36,266 nucleotides of DNA from Rhodospirillaceae bacterium (GTDB lineage Bacteria; Pseudomonadota; Alphaproteobacteria; Rhodospirillales; Rhodospirillaceae), in assembly GCA_020852595.1 (NCBI GenBank), contig JADZAK010000056.1, forward strand, positions 1-36,266, given 5' to 3'. Of this stretch, positions 33,219 to 36,266 are shown piece after piece (within the stretch, counting starts at the first letter, position 1; every line of letters starts with the position of its first letter). A program made the position numbers and the translations under genes. Under the pieces are notes generated by a model, which was not told the DNA's origin, did not search any database, and saw only the letters and a list, made by a program, of their open reading frames with translations.

Positions 33219-34181
33219 ATGTCTCATAGCGATGCCCTTTGGTACACGGCCCCGGGCCGGGTCGAGCGCCGGACGGTCGAACTCCCGGCTGCGGGCGACG
33301 TGACCCTTGAGGCGCTTTACTCCGGAATCAGCCGCGGGACCGAAACCCTGGTGCTGCACGGCCGGGTCCCCCCCAGCGAGCATCTGCGCATGCGCTGCCC
33401 CCTGCAGGAAGGCGATTTCCCCTTCCCGGTCAAATACGGCTACGCGCTGGTGGGACGGATCGTGGAAGGCCCGGCGGAGTTGAAGGGCGAGACTGCGTTC
33501 GTGCTACACCCGCACCAGCGCACCGCGCGCGTGCCGCTGTCTTTCGTGCGGCCGCTGCCCAAGGGCCTGCCGCCGAAGCGCGCCTGCCTCGCGGCCAATA
33601 TGGAAACCGCACTGAATATCACCTGGGATGCGCAGCTGACCCCGGGGCAGAAAGTGCTGATCGTCGGCGGCGGCGTGCTGGGCCTTCTGACGGCGGCGGT
33701 CGCGGCTCTTGTGCCGGACACGAAGGTCACGGTTGTCGATGTGCTGGCGACACGCGCCGACGTTGCGCAAAAAATGGGCGCAGGTTTCTCCTTGCCGGCA
33801 ACAGCGCCGACGAACCAGGATGTGGTGATCCACACCAGCGCAACCGAGGATGGCCTGCTGCGCGCCCTGGAATGCGCCGCCTTCGAAGCGAAGATCGTGG
33901 AAGCGAGCTGGTACGGCGCGCGCAAGGTCACCCTCCCGCTCGGCGCCGCCTTTCACGCGCAGCGCTTGCAGATCGTTTCCTCGCAAGTGGGCAGCGTCGC
34001 GCCAAGCCATCGCGGCAGCGTCAGCCATGCGGAGCGGATGGCGCGCGCCCTCGATCTTCTGCGGGACGAAAAATACGACACCCTTATCACGGGCGAGATC
34101 CCGTTCGACGACGCGCCAAAGCGATTGCCCGCCGTGCTGAGCGGTGATAGCTCAGACCTCATGACAGTCCTGCGTTACTAA
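33219..34181 (+). CDS. Zinc-less MDR-family dehydrogenase, BchC-like
   Basis: 320 residues from ATG 33219. GAGGAG lies 8 bases upstream; GTG 33213 is too close to it. It is a medium-chain dehydrogenase/reductase with a GroES-like half (LEALYSGISRGTETLVLHGR at 31-50) and a Rossmann half (VLIVGGGVLGLLTAAVAALV at 147-166, then the acidic VVD near 172-174 that selects NAD). The usual zinc Cys of SGICGTD is Ser36 or Ser39 in SGISRGTE, and the GHE motif is absent, so no catalytic zinc is expected. The SGISRGTE form resembles BchC-type bacteriochlorophyllide dehydrogenases, but no other pigment genes are here. It begins a compact four-gene run with PTPS-like, glycosyltransferase and methyltransferase genes, so it likely oxidises or reduces a hydroxyl on their common product. 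Confidence 0.85.
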   Translation: MSHSDALWYTAPGRVERRTVELPAAGDVTLEALYSGISRGTETLVLHGRVPPSEHLRMRCPLQEGDFPFPVKYGYALVGRIVEGPAELKGETAFVLHPHQRTARVPLSFVRPLPKGLPPKRACLAANMETALNITWDAQLTPGQKVLIVGGGVLGLLTAAVAALVPDTKVTVVDVLATRADVAQKMGAGFSLPATAPTNQDVVIHTSATEDGLLRALECAAFEAKIVEASWYGARKVTLPLGAAFHAQRLQIVSSQVGSVAPSHRGSVSHAERMARALDLLRDEKYDTLITGEIPFDDAPKRLPAVLSGDSSDLMTVLRY

Positions 34182-34191
34182 AGGAAAATCC

Positions 34192-34611
34192 ATGTACTTC
34201 GTTGAAGTCCGCGATCATGTGATGATCGCCCATAGCATCCCGGGCGAGGTTTTTGGCCCGGCCCAGAAGCTGCACGGCGCGACCTATGTGATCGACGTCT
34301 GTTTCATGCGCGAGAAACTCGATGAATACGACATCGTGGTGGACATCGGCCTTGCGACGGACACGGTGAAGCAGATCCTGTCGTCGCTCAATTTCAGCAA
34401 CCTCGACGAACACCCCGACTTCAAGGGCCGCCGTTCGACGACCGAAGCCGTGGCGCGGTGGGTGTTCCTGCGGGTGCAGGACGCCATCAATGCGGGCCGC
34501 CTGGGCCCCTCGGCCGCGGGGCTCAAGCGCCTGAGGATCATGCTGCATGAATCCCATGCGGCGCGCGCCGGCTTTGAAGCCGACTTATCTTCCCAGGCGG
34601 TTCATGCCTGA
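34192..34611 (+). CDS. PTPS/QueD-fold protein with altered active site
   Basis: 139 residues from ATG 34192, with AAGGAAAATCC upstream. The T-fold of 6-pyruvoyl-tetrahydropterin synthases is clear: IAHSI near 12-16, KLHGATYVIDV, VVDIGLATDTVKQIL, TTEAVARWVF and the closing LHESH. The pterin-anchoring Glu (E120 in LHESH) and E85 are present, so a pterin or purine-like ligand could still bind. By eye alignment to E. coli QueD, the catalytic Cys is Ala24, the Asp-His pair is Asn67-Phe68, and the zinc motif HGH is HGA, leaving only H14 and H28. It should therefore not be a classical PTPS or 6-carboxytetrahydropterin synthase. The end overlaps the glycosyltransferase gene by 8 bp. Confidence 0.87.
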   Translation: MYFVEVRDHVMIAHSIPGEVFGPAQKLHGATYVIDVCFMREKLDEYDIVVDIGLATDTVKQILSSLNFSNLDEHPDFKGRRSTTEAVARWVFLRVQDAINAGRLGPSAAGLKRLRIMLHESHAARAGFEADLSSQAVHA

Positions 34612-35659
34612 GGTCTGGTTCGCCATACCCGGCGACCCAGAGACCCTCACGGGCGGATATGTCTACGCGCGCCGGCTGATGGACGCGCTGCCGGGCGCCG
34701 GGTGGACGCCGCGGCGCCTGTCCTGGCCGGGCGCGTTCCCGTATCCCAGCGAAGAAGACCTCAAGGCCGTCCGCGCCAGCCTGGAAGCGCTGCCGCCGCG
34801 CGCCACCGTTTTGATCGACGGCCTTGCCTACGGGGCGTTGCCCACGTCCGTCCTCGATGGATTGAATGTGCGCATCGTCGCGCTGGTGCATCATCCGCTG
34901 GCGCGCGAAAGCGGCATTGCGTCCGCTGAAGCCGCGCATTTCGAAAAGACCGAGCGCGCCGCGCTGACATTTGCGCAGCGCGTGGTGGTGACAAGCCCGG
35001 CGACCGCGCAAACGCTCACGCAGGACTTCGGCGTTCCCCAAAACAAAATTCACATCGCCTTGCCCGGAACGGAGCGCGCGGCCCGCGCGCAGGGCGCCGG
35101 AGACGTTCCGCTCATTCTCACCGTCGGCACACTGACGCCGCGCAAGGGTCACGACGTGCTGATCGCGGCGCTGGCGGAGGTCGCGGATCTTCCGTGGAAA
35201 AGCGAGATCGTCGGCAGCAGGGAGCGCGATCTCGCGACCACGGCGCTGCTGCGCAAACTCATTGAACATCACGATCTGGGCCGGCGCGTCACCTTGGCCG
35301 GCGAGATGAACGGCGATGCGTTGCGCGGCGCCTATGGCCGTGCGGACATCTTCGCGTTGGCTTCGCGTTATGAAGGTTACGGCATGGTGTTCGCCGAAGC
35401 CCTTGCTCATGGCCTACCCGTCGCCGCCTGCGCCGCCGGGGCGGTGACCGAAACCGTGCCGAAAGACGCCGGCCTTCTGACGCCGCCCGACGATGTGCGC
35501 GCCTTTGCCGGTACGTTGCGGCGGATGCTGAACGACTGCGCGCTGCGCGCAAAGCTGGCGGACGCCGCTTGGCGTCACGGACAGGCGCTGCCGCAATGGA
35601 GCGACACCGCCCATGCCGTTGCAAACGCGCTGAACCTGACCTTGGAGGCCGCGGCATGA
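34604..35659 (+). CDS. GT4-type glycosyltransferase
   Basis: 351 residues from ATG 34604, overlapping the PTPS-like gene. Two Rossmann-like halves (GT-B fold): the acceptor side with [20 protein letters not shown] and [11 protein letters not shown], the donor side with [20 protein letters not shown] near 171-190 and the EX7E motif (E257...E265) in [18 protein letters not shown]. That motif holds the nucleotide-sugar donor in GT4 enzymes. No membrane segment, so the product is probably a soluble molecule made in the cytoplasm. It is translationally coupled to its neighbours, which points to a small acceptor handled by the same pathway, such as a pterin. The sugar is unknown. Confidence 0.88.
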   Translation: MPEVWFAIPGDPETLTGGYVYARRLMDALPGAGWTPRRLSWPGAFPYPSEEDLKAVRASLEALPPRATVLIDGLAYGALPTSVLDGLNVRIVALVHHPLARESGIASAEAAHFEKTERAALTFAQRVVVTSPATAQTLTQDFGVPQNKIHIALPGTERAARAQGAGDVPLILTVGTLTPRKGHDVLIAALAEVADLPWKSEIVGSRERDLATTALLRKLIEHHDLGRRVTLAGEMNGDALRGAYGRADIFALASRYEGYGMVFAEALAHGLPVAACAAGAVTETVPKDAGLLTPPDDVRAFAGTLRRMLNDCALRAKLADAAWRHGQALPQWSDTAHAVANALNLTLEAAA

Positions 35660-36266
35660 GCGGCTTCTCGCCGGAATGGTTGGCTCTGCGCGAGCCCGCC
35701 GATCTTACGGCGCGCAATCGCCAGGTTCTTACGGCGTGCGGGCGCGCCTTCGAGGACAAGGACAGCATCGATGTCTGCGACATCGGCGCGGGGACCGGCG
35801 CTTCCGTCAGGGCGCTGGTGGATCTGTTGCCGCGCCGCCAGTTCTGGACTCTGGTCGACAGCGACGCCGACAATCTGTCGGCGGCCTATCAGCAACTCGC
35901 GCGCTGGGGCAGCGACGTGAAAGCCTATGACGGCGGCCTGATGCTGCGTAAAGGCGGGCGTGAGCTTTATATCCGCACGCATGTCTGCGACCTCGCCGCG
36001 ACACCGGCCTGTTGGCCCAAGGGCACGGACCTCGTCACCGCGTCGGCCTTGTTCGATCTGACCTCGGCGCGCTGGCTGGATGCGTTTGTCGCCCTGCTCG
36101 CGGCGCAGAAGGTTTCTTTATTGAGCATGCTGACGTTCGACGGCTTGATCGCCGCCGAACCGGAGCATCCGCTCGACCGCGCCGTGGCCGATGCGTTTTG
36201 CGGCCATCAGCAACGCGACAAGGGCTTCGGCCCCGCCGCCGGCCCGCGCGCGGCCGAGGTGCTGGA
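35656..36266 (+). CDS. SAM-dependent methyltransferase, partial (runs off right edge)
   Basis: At least 203 residues from ATG 35656, which overlaps the preceding TGA (ATGA). It begins [20 protein letters not shown], and motif I is [20 protein letters not shown], followed by [11 protein letters not shown] and [20 protein letters not shown]. This resembles the trans-aconitate-methyltransferase-like class I group without matching a characterised substrate. No signal peptide. As the fourth tightly coupled gene of the set it would methylate the same small molecule that the dehydrogenase and glycosyltransferase handle. The 3' end and any further genes lie outside the window. Confidence 0.82.
   Translation, partial: MSGFSPEWLALREPADLTARNRQVLTACGRAFEDKDSIDVCDIGAGTGASVRALVDLLPRRQFWTLVDSDADNLSAAYQQLARWGSDVKAYDGGLMLRKGGRELYIRTHVCDLAATPACWPKGTDLVTASALFDLTSARWLDAFVALLAAQKVSLLSMLTFDGLIAAEPEHPLDRAVADAFCGHQQRDKGFGPAAGPRAAEVL

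Overview
The window reads as a chromosomal segment of a GC-rich, Gram-negative alphaproteobacterium. The basis is inference from gene content: TonB receptor, TamA/TamB, heavy-metal RND efflux, BamE-like lipoprotein, very long antisense open frames typical of high GC, and alphaproteobacterial-looking palindromic repeats. No rRNA, tRNA or CRISPR array was recognised, so a genus cannot be fixed.

Left end (1-2150): a mobile or decaying patch. The 5' part of a tyrosine recombinase runs off the left edge. It is followed by about 300 bp without genes, a frameshifted vapC toxin remnant, and an intact PemK/MazF-type toxin plus Phd-type antitoxin with a clear palindromic operator. The toxin-antitoxin pair sits between two 50-bp direct repeats (46/50 identical). 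One repeat is the 3' end of the neighbouring TonB receptor gene and the other is an orphan copy.

2076-8400: a TonB-dependent receptor, a small membrane protein, a signal-peptide-bearing SAM methyltransferase, a degenerate membrane sensor overlapping a BamE-like lipoprotein gene, and a Sel1-repeat protein. All are on the minus strand.

8536-16401: a heavy-metal efflux operon (adaptor, RND pump, DUF3240-like small protein, TolC-family channel) on the minus strand. It diverges from an OmpR-type response regulator and a PhoQ-like histidine kinase on the plus strand. The shared 120-bp spacer carries direct repeats and a perfect palindrome that look like the regulator's binding site.

16464-27227: accessory metabolism. 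An ACS-family MFS transporter, an IlvD/EDD-family sugar-acid dehydratase and an SDR dehydrogenase suggest sugar-acid use. Next come two tandem orphan substrate-binding proteins, a second exported methyltransferase, an exported cyclase-family hydrolase with an exported amidase, and a Bcr/CflA drug-efflux MFS protein.

27288-33055: tamA-tamB, the outer-membrane and inner-membrane-anchored parts of the translocation and assembly module, overlapping by one base.

33219-36266: a tightly overlapping operon running off the right edge: a zinc-less BchC-like MDR dehydrogenase, a PTPS/QueD-fold protein whose catalytic Cys-Asp-His triad and one zinc ligand appear to be replaced, a GT4-type glycosyltransferase and a SAM methyltransferase. 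This is the best candidate for an undescribed system, perhaps making or using a glycosylated, methylated pterin-like small molecule. Three intergenic palindromes share a GGAAAA/TTTTCC core and form a small repeat family; two of them overlap the ends of coding regions.
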